Below, one piece after another: positions 1 to 5,360 of a stretch of DNA of 6,407 nucleotides. Every line of letters begins with the position of its first letter. Within the stretch, counting starts at the first letter, position 1. Below the pieces are notes generated by a model. That model saw only the letters and a program-made list of their open reading frames with translations. It did not search any database and had not been told where the DNA came from. The stretch is from NCBI GenBank assembly GCA_900545725.1, contig URAI01000117.1, positions 1 to 6,407 of the forward strand, read 5' to 3'. Made by a program: the position numbers and the translations under genes. Origin of the DNA: an uncultured Eubacterium sp. (GTDB lineage: Bacteria; Bacillota; Clostridia; Lachnospirales; Lachnospiraceae).

Positions 1-54
1 TTAAAATCCTGCGGGACTTATACTCCCATACGGGTTCGATTCCCGTTGCCGGCA
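1..54 (+). tRNA. tRNA-Leu(UAA), 3' part only
   Basis: The 5' half lies outside the window. Position 1 is U33 of the anticodon loop, so the anticodon TAA is at 2-4 and the 3' anticodon strand TCCTG at 7-11. A long class II variable arm follows (GGGA 13-16 pairs with TCCC 24-27), which is typical of Leu. The T arm is ACGGG/CCCGT around TTCGATT (30-46). The acceptor 3' strand TGCCGGC is at 47-53, with discriminator A at 54, as expected for tRNA-Leu. No CCA is encoded, so it must be added after transcription. It is probably co-transcribed with the tRNA-Arg 17 nt downstream. Confidence 0.93.
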
Positions 55-71
55 TTTGGTTTATCCAATAA

Positions 72-145
72 GTACGTGTAGCTCAGCTGGATAGAGCGTC
101 TGGCTACGGACCAGAAGGCCGCGAGTTCGAATCTTGTCACGTACA
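72..145 (+). tRNA. tRNA-Arg(ACG)
   Basis: A complete cloverleaf can be drawn by eye: acceptor GTACGTG (72-78) with CACGTAC (138-144), D stem GCTC/GAGC (81-84, 94-97), anticodon stem TCTGG/CCAGA (99-103, 111-115), T stem GCGAG/CTTGT (121-125, 133-137) around TTCGAAT. The loop CTACGGA gives anticodon ACG (106-108), which is Arg and is normally read as ICG after A34 deamination. The discriminator is A145 and no CCA is encoded. It is the last gene of the tRNA operon, with the terminator 4 nt downstream. Confidence 0.97.
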
Positions 146-149
146 TATC

Positions 150-178
150 ATCCTGCATGAAAGTGCAGGATTTTTTTT
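150..178 (+). terminator. Rho-independent terminator of the tRNA operon
   Basis: The perfect 8-bp stem ATCCTGCA (150-157) / TGCAGGAT (164-171), with a 6-nt loop, is followed by a run of T through 178. It directly follows tRNA-Arg and separates the tRNA operon from the small sporulation-type gene downstream. Confidence 0.95.
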
Positions 179-196
179 GTTTATTTTAATATGATA

Positions 197-226
197 TGAA
201 TATTATTGAAAAAATAACACATACTA
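197..226 (+). promoter_or_regulatory. Sigma-G-type (forespore) promoter
   Basis: TGAATA (197-202) and CATACTA (220-226) are separated by 17 nt. They match the Bacillus subtilis sigma-G consensus (GHATR, about 18 nt, CATHHTA) at every specified position. No good vegetative TTGACA/TATAAT pair is seen in this gap. A start site about 7 nt after the -10 box would give a short leader carrying the ribosome site at 242-250. The motif match is seen directly; use by sigma-G in this organism is inferred. Confidence 0.7.
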
Positions 227-241
227 GAATTTGAAATCAAT

Positions 242-250
242 AAAGGAGGA
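242..250 (+). promoter_or_regulatory. Ribosome binding site fixing the small ORF start
   Basis: AAAGGAGGA lies about 7 nt before ATG 258. It selects that ATG over the in-frame TTG at 231, which has no ribosome site and would sit at or before the predicted transcription start. Confidence 0.9.
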
Positions 251-257
251 CATAAAA

Positions 258-437
258 ATGTCTAAAAACAGTTCAAATTCAAGTAATGCATCTAATTCAA
301 AGAATTCTTACAATTCATCAAATTCTTACAATTCAACTAATGAGAGTAATTCAAAGAATAGCTCAAAGTCATCGACTAAGAATAATACAAAGAATACAAG
401 TAATTCATCAGATGGTTTTGATAAATCAGATTACTAA
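258..437 (+). CDS. Small Asn/Ser/Lys-rich triplet-repeat protein, probably sporulation-associated
   Basis: This 59-residue protein is not recognised as a member of a named family. By direct count it holds 22 Ser, 15 Asn and 7 Lys. Asn falls at every third position from residue 4 to 34, then again at 43, 46 and 49, so residues 4-36 read as eleven N-x-x triplets, mostly N-S-x. Residues 52-59 form a short acidic and aromatic tail (DGFDKSDY). There is no hydrophobic segment, no signal peptide and no Cys. The start is set by a strong ribosome site. The gene has its own sigma-G-like promoter and a downstream terminator, so it is probably transcribed alone in the developing spore. Clostridia and bacilli make other small Asn/Gln-rich, low-complexity spore proteins, so a spore-core or coat-related role is plausible, but it is inferred from promoter and composition only. 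It lacks the obvious alpha/beta-type SASP core motif. Existence of the gene is fairly secure; its function is not. Confidence 0.8.
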   Translation: MSKNSSNSSNASNSKNSYNSSNSYNSTNESNSKNSSKSSTKNNTKNTSNSSDGFDKSDY

Positions 438-451
438 GGTTAAATATAAGC

Positions 452-595
452 TATATTGTATATAGAAAGTATAAGACAAAAAATAATATATTGTAGATAG
501 AAAATATAAGACAAAAAACAAAAGAACAATATATTGTAGATAGAAAATATAAGATAAAAAACAATATATTGTAGATAAAAACAGAAGAATTGAAT
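452..595. repeat. AT-rich 35-bp tandem repeat, about 3.5 copies
   Basis: Units begin with TATATTGTA at 452, 487, 530 and 565. Spacings are 35, 43 and 35 bp; the longer unit carries an extra 8 bp (about AAAAGAAC). Within units the order is TATATTGTAGATAGAAAAT, then ATAAGACAAAAAACAA or close variants; the last copy is cut short. The array lies between the small protein's stop codon and its terminator, so it would form the 3' untranslated part of that mRNA. There are no unique spacers and no dyad symmetry, so it is not a CRISPR. It looks like replication-slippage or minisatellite DNA. Confidence 0.85.
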
Positions 596-598
596 TAT

Positions 599-636
599 AC
601 AGGTGGTGGGTTGTTAGAGATTTGCCACCTGTTTTA
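599..636 (+). terminator. Rho-independent terminator after the small gene
   Basis: ACAGGTGG (599-606) pairs perfectly with CCACCTGT (625-632), followed by TTTA, so the stem runs into a short U-rich tail. An 18-nt loop makes it less tight than the terminator at 150-178. It would end the small-protein transcript after the tandem repeat. Confidence 0.7.
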
Positions 637-654
637 TTATGGGTAGCGTTTTTG

Positions 655-683
655 TTGAATTAATGATGTATGTGAAATATAAA
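655..683 (+). promoter_or_regulatory. Candidate vegetative promoter for the rhodanese gene
   Basis: TTGAAT (655-660) and TATAAA (678-683) are 17 nt apart; the -35 matches 4 of 6 and the -10 5 of 6 consensus bases. A second -10-like TATAAT at 742-747 has no good -35. This would leave a leader of about 155 nt before the gene; I see no riboswitch fold in it. Confidence 0.45.
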
Positions 684-837
684 CAATCCGTTATGTGGGG
701 AAGCAATGTTATGTAGTTTAATAATGTAATAAGAGAATAGGTATAATAAATATATATTACTATTGTTTTTCTAATATACGAATGTTCATAAATTTAGAGT
801 TGGATGAGTATATTATAATAAGATTTAAGGTTTATCT

Positions 838-841
838 GGAG
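838..841 (+). promoter_or_regulatory. Ribosome binding site deciding the rhodanese start
   Basis: GGAG sits 6 nt before ATG 848. The upstream in-frame ATG at 782 is preceded by T-rich DNA with no ribosome site. Confidence 0.6.
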
Positions 842-847
842 CTATTT

Positions 848-1264
848 ATGAGATGTGAGAATATAAACTGGGTAATGTTGGATGAATATATTGAAAGAAA
901 GAATATTTTGATTATTGACGTAAGACAGGAGGATGAATTCAAGGAAGGTCATATTAAATATGCGGTCAATATTCCATATGATAAGCTGAATGAAATTATT
1001 GATTATTCATATAGTCGTTCTGTACTGCTAAATAAAAGAAATAAGTTTGGTATAGATAAAACACAAGGACAGGAAATGAATAGGGATTTTAATGGAAATA
1101 TATCCATTAATGGAATTGAAATAGATAAAAATAAAATTATTATCTTATGCTGCGAAAAGGGGGCACATAGCTTTTACATATGTTCAAGGCTGGCACAGGC
1201 GGGATATAATGTTAAGTCACTTATTGGTGGTATAAGCAGCTATAAAGGAAAATATAAAGTATAG
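848..1264 (+). CDS. Single-domain rhodanese-like sulfurtransferase
   Basis: A cytoplasmic single-domain rhodanese of 138 residues. Family members carry a sulfane sulfur as a persulfide on the active-site Cys and pass it to acceptors; the partner here is unknown. Numbered from ATG 848: the family's IIDVR motif with the conserved Asp and Arg is at 22-26, followed by the GHI..AVNIPY strand. The active-site loop CEKGAHS is at 102-108, with Cys102 in the catalytic place and the usual six-residue loop length; the Arg often found in CxxGxRS is His here. The closing AGYNVKSLIGGISSYKG matches the domain end (GG at 127-128). Between the two halves, about residues 49-94, is a polar Asn/Lys-rich insertion longer than usual. 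ATG 848 is preferred over ATG 782 because it has a ribosome site and the extra 22 residues precede the normal domain start. The gene seems to stand alone. Confidence 0.85.
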   Translation: MRCENINWVMLDEYIERKNILIIDVRQEDEFKEGHIKYAVNIPYDKLNEIIDYSYSRSVLLNKRNKFGIDKTQGQEMNRDFNGNISINGIEIDKNKIIILCCEKGAHSFYICSRLAQAGYNVKSLIGGISSYKGKYKV

Positions 1265-1506
1265 GTTAAAACAGAGATAATATATGATTATTAAAAGTTT
1301 TAATTAGCAATATAATGATGAGTATTTACGCTTTTATGGAAAATACTATAAATGAACAAATTTAAAATATTGTACAAATTTGTCCGTATTACAAAGACAT
1401 TTTTTCAATTGATTTGACGCAATGTATTCAGGTCACGGACAACAAGAGATTGTTTTTGTGCATTTTTCTATATTTGCTCATTTATAGGAAAATATAAAAA
1501 TTACAT
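1265..1506. other. Gene-free AT-rich gap with small inverted repeats
   Basis: No gene or RNA family is recognised. Visible structure: AGTATTT (1321-1327) pairs with AAATACT (1341-1347); a 10-bp palindrome ACAAATTTGT at 1374-1383; TTGTCCGT (1380-1387) is the inverse of ACGGACAA (1435-1442). None is followed by a T run, so no terminator for the rhodanese gene is evident. The inverted sites could be protein-binding sites or chance in AT-rich DNA. Confidence 0.4.
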
Positions 1507-1566
1507 TTACGTGGATATAAGAAATGCATTTTTGTATTACGTTGATATAGGAAATGTATTTTTGTT
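1507..1566. repeat. 30-bp direct tandem duplication next to the operon promoter
   Basis: Two adjacent 30-bp units, 1507-1536 and 1537-1566, agree at 26 of 30 positions. The shared pattern is TTACGTKGATATARGAAATG then YATTTTTGT. The end of the second unit supplies the first two bases of the TTGACA box of the promoter downstream. Confidence 0.85.
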
Positions 1567-1593
1567 GACAGTATTCAAATATAGATTTAAGAT
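1565..1593 (+). promoter_or_regulatory. Vegetative promoter of the four-gene operon
   Basis: A perfect TTGACA (1565-1570), a 17-nt spacer and TAAGAT (1588-1593, 4 of 6 matches to TATAAT). Transcription would start near 1600, leaving a leader of about 20 nt with GGAGG at 1613-1617 just before ATG 1622. Confidence 0.7.
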
Positions 1594-1621
1594 AAAGATA
1601 TGATATAAATTTGGAGGATAT

Positions 1622-2782
1622 ATGAATACATATGAATTAATTGCACCATGTCATTTTGGTCTGGAGTCAGTACTAAAAAGAGAAATTTATGATCTCGGAT
1701 ATGAGATAACTTCAGTTGAAGATGGCAAAGTTACCTTTGAAGGAGATGCAGAGGCTATATGCAGAGCTAATATTAATCTTAGGACAGCTGAGAGAGTACT
1801 GCTAAAGGTTGGACAGTTTAAGGCATATACATTTACAGAATTGTTTGACCAGACAAAGAATCTCCCGTGGGAAGAACTTATTCCTGAGGATGGAAAGTTC
1901 TGGGTAACAAAGGCTAATTCTGTGAACAGTAAGCTTTTTAGCAGTTCAGATATACAGTCTATTGTAAAGAAGGCCATTGTTGAAAGATTGAAGAGTAAAT
2001 ATAAGGTTGGATGGTTTAAAGAAGATGGCAATTCTTATCCACTAAGAGTAACTATAATAAAGGATGTTGTTACCATTGCAATTGATACAACGGGTAATTC
2101 TCTGCATAAGAGAGGATATAGACCTGCTTCAGGCAAAGCACCTATTTCAGAGAGCCTTGCGGCGGCACTTATAATGCTTACGCCTTGGAAAAAAGACCGT
2201 ATACTGGTAGATCCGTTTTGTGGAAGTGGAACATTTCCTATAGAGGCAGCTATGATTGCTGCAAATATTGCACCGGGACTTAATCGTGAATTTACAGCAG
2301 AGGAATGGACTAATATTATTCCAAAGAAAGAATGGTATAATGCAATAGAAGAGGCAAATGATGCCATAGACATGAATATCGAGACCGATATCCAGGGATT
2401 TGACATTGATGAAGCTGTAATACGAATTGCCAGACAGAATTCAGTTAATGCAGGTGTTGATAAGCTGATACATTTTCAGCAAAGAGAGGTTGCAAAGCTT
2501 AGTAACGCCCATAAATATGGATTTATAATAACTAATCCACCATATGGTGAGCGACTGGAGGAAAAGGAAGCGCTTCCTGCTATATACGGAGCATTAGGAA
2601 GGCAGTTTAAGCAGCTTGATTCATGGTCTGCTTATGTCATAACATCTTATACTGATGCTGAAAAATATTTTGGAAGAAAGGCAGATAAAAACAGAAAGAT
2701 TTATAATGGTATGTTAAAGACATATTTCTATTCTTTCATCGGACCGAAACCACCTAAGAAGGATGGCAGATTTGAGAAATAA
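1622..2782 (+). CDS. rlmL: THUMP-domain SAM-dependent 23S rRNA guanine-N2 methyltransferase (RlmL/YpsC family)
   Basis: A 386-residue protein, about the length of Bacillus YpsC and matching the N-terminal (RlmL) half of the E. coli RlmKL fusion. RlmL makes m2G2445 in 23S rRNA using S-adenosylmethionine; the same site here is inferred from the family. The N-terminus (MNTYELIAPCHFGLE) is typical, a THUMP RNA-binding domain covers about residues 45-155, and the family motif HKRGYR is at 162-167. The Rossmann methyltransferase domain follows: DPFCGSGT (197-204) is the SAM-binding motif I, GFDID (259-263) the acidic ribose-binding region, and NPPYGERL (305-312) the motif IV catalytic loop of N-methyltransferases acting on exocyclic amines. 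GGAGG lies 4 nt before the ATG. The gene is first in the operon; its last 20 nt overlap the protease ORF, which suggests translational coupling. The family call is secure; the exact modified base is not. Confidence 0.93.
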   Translation: MNTYELIAPCHFGLESVLKREIYDLGYEITSVEDGKVTFEGDAEAICRANINLRTAERVLLKVGQFKAYTFTELFDQTKNLPWEELIPEDGKFWVTKANSVNSKLFSSSDIQSIVKKAIVERLKSKYKVGWFKEDGNSYPLRVTIIKDVVTIAIDTTGNSLHKRGYRPASGKAPISESLAAALIMLTPWKKDRILVDPFCGSGTFPIEAAMIAANIAPGLNREFTAEEWTNIIPKKEWYNAIEEANDAIDMNIETDIQGFDIDEAVIRIARQNSVNAGVDKLIHFQQREVAKLSNAHKYGFIITNPPYGERLEEKEALPAIYGALGRQFKQLDSWSAYVITSYTDAEKYFGRKADKNRKIYNGMLKTYFYSFIGPKPPKKDGRFEK

Positions 2783-4484
2783 GAAAATATTTTTTTGGGG
2801 GACTGTATGTATAATTGCATTTGTCGTGGTGCTTATAAGTTTTAAAACACAGTCAGAAGGTATAGCATTAGGAAGTATAACGGTAAGTGAAGATGACAGA
2901 CCTGCCCAGTGGCAGAATATAATTGCAAAAGAGTTTAATATTGACCGTATAAAATTAATTGTTGATAATAAGGAAATACAATTAAACAAAGCGGATATAT
3001 TAATAGATGAAAATAAAAATATAATGATACCGGCATATATTTTTCCAGACACATTTAATTGTGCATTTAATGCCTTTGATGATACGTCTGTAACATTACA
3101 AAAGGGAAATATCATAGCAATATTAAATACAAATAATAGCTATATAACAGTTGATGGGCAGAGCATTACCATGGATAAAGCGCTGGTTAAAAAAAATGAT
3201 ATGGCATATATCAATGCATTAGTATTAAAAGAGGCATTTGGATATCAATATAACTGGAGTGTGACAGATAATAAACTTGAGATGATTAATAATAAAAAAT
3301 CAGAAAATATTTTGCCACACAGATATAGTTACCGTGATACAAAAAGAATGTTAAGCATAAAAAATCAGGGAAATACAAGCAGTTGTTGGGCATTTGCATC
3401 ACTTACAGCGCTTGAGACAAGTATAATGCCTGCACAAAATACAGAATTATCAGTAAATAATATGGTATGTAATAATGGGTATGTTAATACATTAAATGAT
3501 GGTGGTGATTATACAAGGGCAATAGCCTATCTGACGGCGTGGAGAGGCCCTGTATCGGAAGCTGATGATATATATTGTGACAGTATATATAATGTACCAT
3601 CGAATCCTGTTAAGCATATTCAGGAGGTTCAGATTATAGAAAGTAAGAATCTTGAAGAGATTAAAAAGGCAGTATTCTTACATGGCGGTGTGGAATCTTC
3701 ATTATATACTTCGATGAATGAACATGACAGAAGTTCTATTTATTATAATAATGAGACATATGCATATTGTTATAATGGGACAAAGAAGCCAAATCACGAT
3801 ATTGTAATAATAGGATGGGATGATAATTATCCTAAGAGTAATTTTAGCGTGGATACGGAAGCTGATGGTGCATTTATATGTATGAACAGCTGGGGCAGCG
3901 GATTTGGTGATGAAGGCTTTTTCTATGTTTCTTATTATGATACCAATATAGGAGTGCATAATGTTGTATATACAGGAATTGAAGATGTAAATAATTACGA
4001 TAATATATATCAGAGTGATATATGTGGCTGGGTAGGGCAGTTAGGATATGAGTCTGATACAGCATTTTTTTCAAATGTATATACGGCTTCTGAGAATGAA
4101 ACATTACAGGCTGTAGGATTTTATGCGACAGATAAGAATACATCTTATGATATATATGTTGTTGAGAATTTCAGTGATGTGTCATCATTTGAGCAGATAA
4201 AATATATACAGTCGGGCGAATTTAAAAGTGCGGGATATTATACGGTTAATCTTAAGCAGGAGATTGATATGGAAGCAGGTAAAAAATATGCCGTTGTAAT
4301 AAAAATAAAGACACCTGATGCGGTTCATCCTATTGCTATTGAATATGCAGCAGGTAAAGCTACAAAAAATGTTATTCTTGATGATGGAGAAGGTTATATA
4401 AGTTATACAGGTAATTCCTGGGAGCATGTAGAAGAGTCTAAGGGATGTAATATATGCCTTAAAATGTATACAAAAAATATGTAG
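2763..4484 (+). CDS. Secreted or membrane-anchored papain-family (C1A) cysteine protease with C-terminal lectin-like domain
   Basis: 573 residues. After MADLRNKK, residues 9-27 form one hydrophobic stretch, a signal peptide or uncleaved anchor, so the protein should act outside the membrane. Residues about 60-176 resemble the copper amine oxidase N-terminal-like (stalk) domain: ITVDGQSITMD, then a GYQYNW..TDNKLEMI ending. The C1A domain follows: Gln202 (oxyanion hole) in KNQGNTSSCWAFAS with nucleophile Cys208, His345 in PNHDIVIIGWDD, and Asn375 in CMNSWGSGFGDEGF, so the catalytic set is complete. Residues about 420-573 look like the beta-rich lectin-like domain found after bacterial C1A domains (FFSNVY....LQAVGFYA...YDIYV). 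No I29-type propeptide is seen. ATG 2763 lies inside the upstream gene with only a poorly spaced AAGAAGG before it, so translation is probably coupled. Substrate unknown; cell-surface proteins or peptides are likely by family. Confidence 0.9.
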   Translation: MADLRNKKIFFWGTVCIIAFVVVLISFKTQSEGIALGSITVSEDDRPAQWQNIIAKEFNIDRIKLIVDNKEIQLNKADILIDENKNIMIPAYIFPDTFNCAFNAFDDTSVTLQKGNIIAILNTNNSYITVDGQSITMDKALVKKNDMAYINALVLKEAFGYQYNWSVTDNKLEMINNKKSENILPHRYSYRDTKRMLSIKNQGNTSSCWAFASLTALETSIMPAQNTELSVNNMVCNNGYVNTLNDGGDYTRAIAYLTAWRGPVSEADDIYCDSIYNVPSNPVKHIQEVQIIESKNLEEIKKAVFLHGGVESSLYTSMNEHDRSSIYYNNETYAYCYNGTKKPNHDIVIIGWDDNYPKSNFSVDTEADGAFICMNSWGSGFGDEGFFYVSYYDTNIGVHNVVYTGIEDVNNYDNIYQSDICGWVGQLGYESDTAFFSNVYTASENETLQAVGFYATDKNTSYDIYVVENFSDVSSFEQIKYIQSGEFKSAGYYTVNLKQEIDMEAGKKYAVVIKIKTPDAVHPIAIEYAAGKATKNVILDDGEGYISYTGNSWEHVEESKGCNICLKMYTKNM

Positions 4485-4636
4485 AAATGAGATTAGTGTG
4501 AATAATCACACCGATGTGCTGATTAATCACACGGCTATTTGTTTCTGAGCAAAACAAATAGCCATTGATGGCAGAAGAAAACTCGTCTGTACGAATTTTT
4601 CTTCGTCTCTTCACAACAAAGTTGTTCAGAAATGAG
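4483..4636. repeat. Hairpin-rich intergenic element flanked by a 9-bp direct repeat
   Basis: AGAAATGAG occurs at 4483-4491 (overlapping the protease stop codon) and at 4628-4636 (in the ribosome site of the next gene). The 136 bp between hold a chain of inverted repeats: GTGTGA/TCACAC (4496-4501, 4506-4511); a second ATCACAC copy at 4526-4532; the 12-bp stem GGCTATTTGTTT/AAACAAATAGCC (4533-4544, 4552-4563); GAAGAAAA/TTTTCTTC (4574-4581, 4597-4604) enclosing TCGT/ACGA; and ACAAC/GTTGT (4613-4617, 4621-4625). There is no ORF and no matching terminal inverted repeat. Removing one repeat copy with the core leaves 14 nt between stop and start. Possible readings are a small non-autonomous insertion (MITE- or REP-like) or an mRNA processing or attenuation region. 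Confidence 0.65.
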
Positions 4637-4637
4637 G
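4634..4637 (+). promoter_or_regulatory. Ribosome binding site fixing the rdgB start
   Basis: GAGG lies 6 nt before ATG 4644. The in-frame ATG at 4632 overlaps this site and has no ribosome site of its own, so 4644 is preferred. Confidence 0.75.
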
Positions 4638-4643
4638 ATTAAT

Positions 4644-5237
4644 ATGACTAAAATAATTATAGCATCTAATAATAATGGAAAGATTATAGAAGTTAAGCAG
4701 ATGCTTAAAGATAAAGATATTGAACTGTTATCAATGAAGGAGGCAGGTGTTAATATTGATATTGATGAAAATGGTACAACATTTGAAGAAAATGCCCTGA
4801 TTAAGGCCAGAGAGGTTATGAAGCTTACCGGAGAGATTACAATAGCGGATGATTCAGGACTTGAGGTTGATTATCTTGATAAGCAGCCCGGTATATATTC
4901 TGCGAGATTTATGGGGCATGATACATCTTATGATATAAAAAATAAAGCCATTATTGATAAGCTTGATGGTGTTGAAGGTGACAAAAGAAGTGCAAGATTT
5001 GTATGTGCTATGGCAGCAGTATTTCCTGATGGAATAGAGCTTGTAGAAAGAGGTACTATGGAAGGACGTATAGCATATGAGATTAAAGGGGATAATGGCT
5101 TTGGATATGACCCTATTATGTATATTCCTGAATATGACAAGACATCTGCACAGCTTTCACCGGACGAAAAGAATAATATAAGTCACAGAGGAAAGGCACT
5201 TAAAAAGCTGTGTGACAATTTAAAGAAGTATTTATAA
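4644..5237 (+). CDS. rdgB: RdgB/HAM1-type dITP/XTP pyrophosphatase
   Basis: A 197-residue cytoplasmic enzyme that hydrolyses ITP, dITP and XTP to monophosphate and pyrophosphate, keeping deaminated purines out of DNA and RNA. From ATG 4644: KIIIASNNNGKIIE at 3-16 (nucleotide-binding SNNxGK at 8-13), FEENALIKA at 47-55, IADDSGLEVD at 67-76 (acidic metal- and base-site Asp pair 69-70), PGIYSARF near 82-89, GFGYDPIM at 152-159, and SHRGKAL at 180-186. All family motifs are present and the length is normal (about 195-200). In Bacillus subtilis the orthologue ysnA sits beside a metallophosphoesterase gene, ysnB, as here. The gene is probably read with the upstream protease gene, through the hairpin element, although internal processing or partial termination there is possible. 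Confidence 0.96.
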   Translation: MTKIIIASNNNGKIIEVKQMLKDKDIELLSMKEAGVNIDIDENGTTFEENALIKAREVMKLTGEITIADDSGLEVDYLDKQPGIYSARFMGHDTSYDIKNKAIIDKLDGVEGDKRSARFVCAMAAVFPDGIELVERGTMEGRIAYEIKGDNGFGYDPIMYIPEYDKTSAQLSPDEKNNISHRGKALKKLCDNLKKYL

Positions 5238-5251
5238 TATATTGTAATTAT

Positions 5252-5356
5252 GCTGCTTGAAAATGTATGTTAATATTTACAGCAATCAGGCAGCGTAAAT
5301 ATACGAATTACCTAAGCGTTGCTTGAAAATATATTTTAATATTTGCAGGAGGCAGC
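5252..5356. repeat. Duplicated leader upstream of the phosphoesterase gene
   Basis: TGCTTGAAAAT..TAATATTT.CAG appears at 5254-5282 and again at 5320-5348, 26 of 29 identical and 66 bp apart. AGGCAGC follows both copies (5288-5294 and 5350-5356), with a 4-nt length difference. The second copy holds the AGGAGG ribosome site; the first has lost it. The first copy can also fold: GCTGCTTGA (5252-5260) with TCAGGCAGC (5286-5294), 9 bp including one G-U, or ATATTTAC (5273-5280) with GTAAATAT (5295-5302). It fills most of the 123-bp gap between the two genes. Confidence 0.8.
5347..5352 (+). promoter_or_regulatory. Ribosome binding site fixing the phosphoesterase start
   Basis: AGGAGG lies 8 nt before ATG 5361. 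An in-frame TTG at 5343 lies before the site and can be discarded. Confidence 0.9.
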
Positions 5357-5360
5357 AGAT

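Noticed and set aside
231..257. TTG start at 231 for the small protein
   Set aside because: It has no ribosome site and lies at or before the start predicted from the sigma-G-type promoter; AAAGGAGGA before ATG 258 is decisive.
452..595. CRISPR array
   Set aside because: Units are adjacent with no unique spacers, are not palindromic, and no cas gene is present.
782..847. Upstream ATG start for the rhodanese
   Set aside because: It is preceded by T-rich DNA without a ribosome site, and the added residues lie before the normal domain start.
1687..2406. Minus-strand ORFs opposite the methyltransferase
   Set aside because: They are shadows of a well-identified + strand gene, with no ribosome sites or recognisable domains.
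4492..4627. Classical transposon with terminal inverted repeats
   Set aside because: The two ends of the core do not match as inverted repeats and there is no transposase ORF; only a small non-autonomous element remains possible.
4632..4643. Upstream ATG start for rdgB
   Set aside because: It overlaps the GAGG site that serves ATG 4644; the family N-terminus begins just before KIIIASNN.
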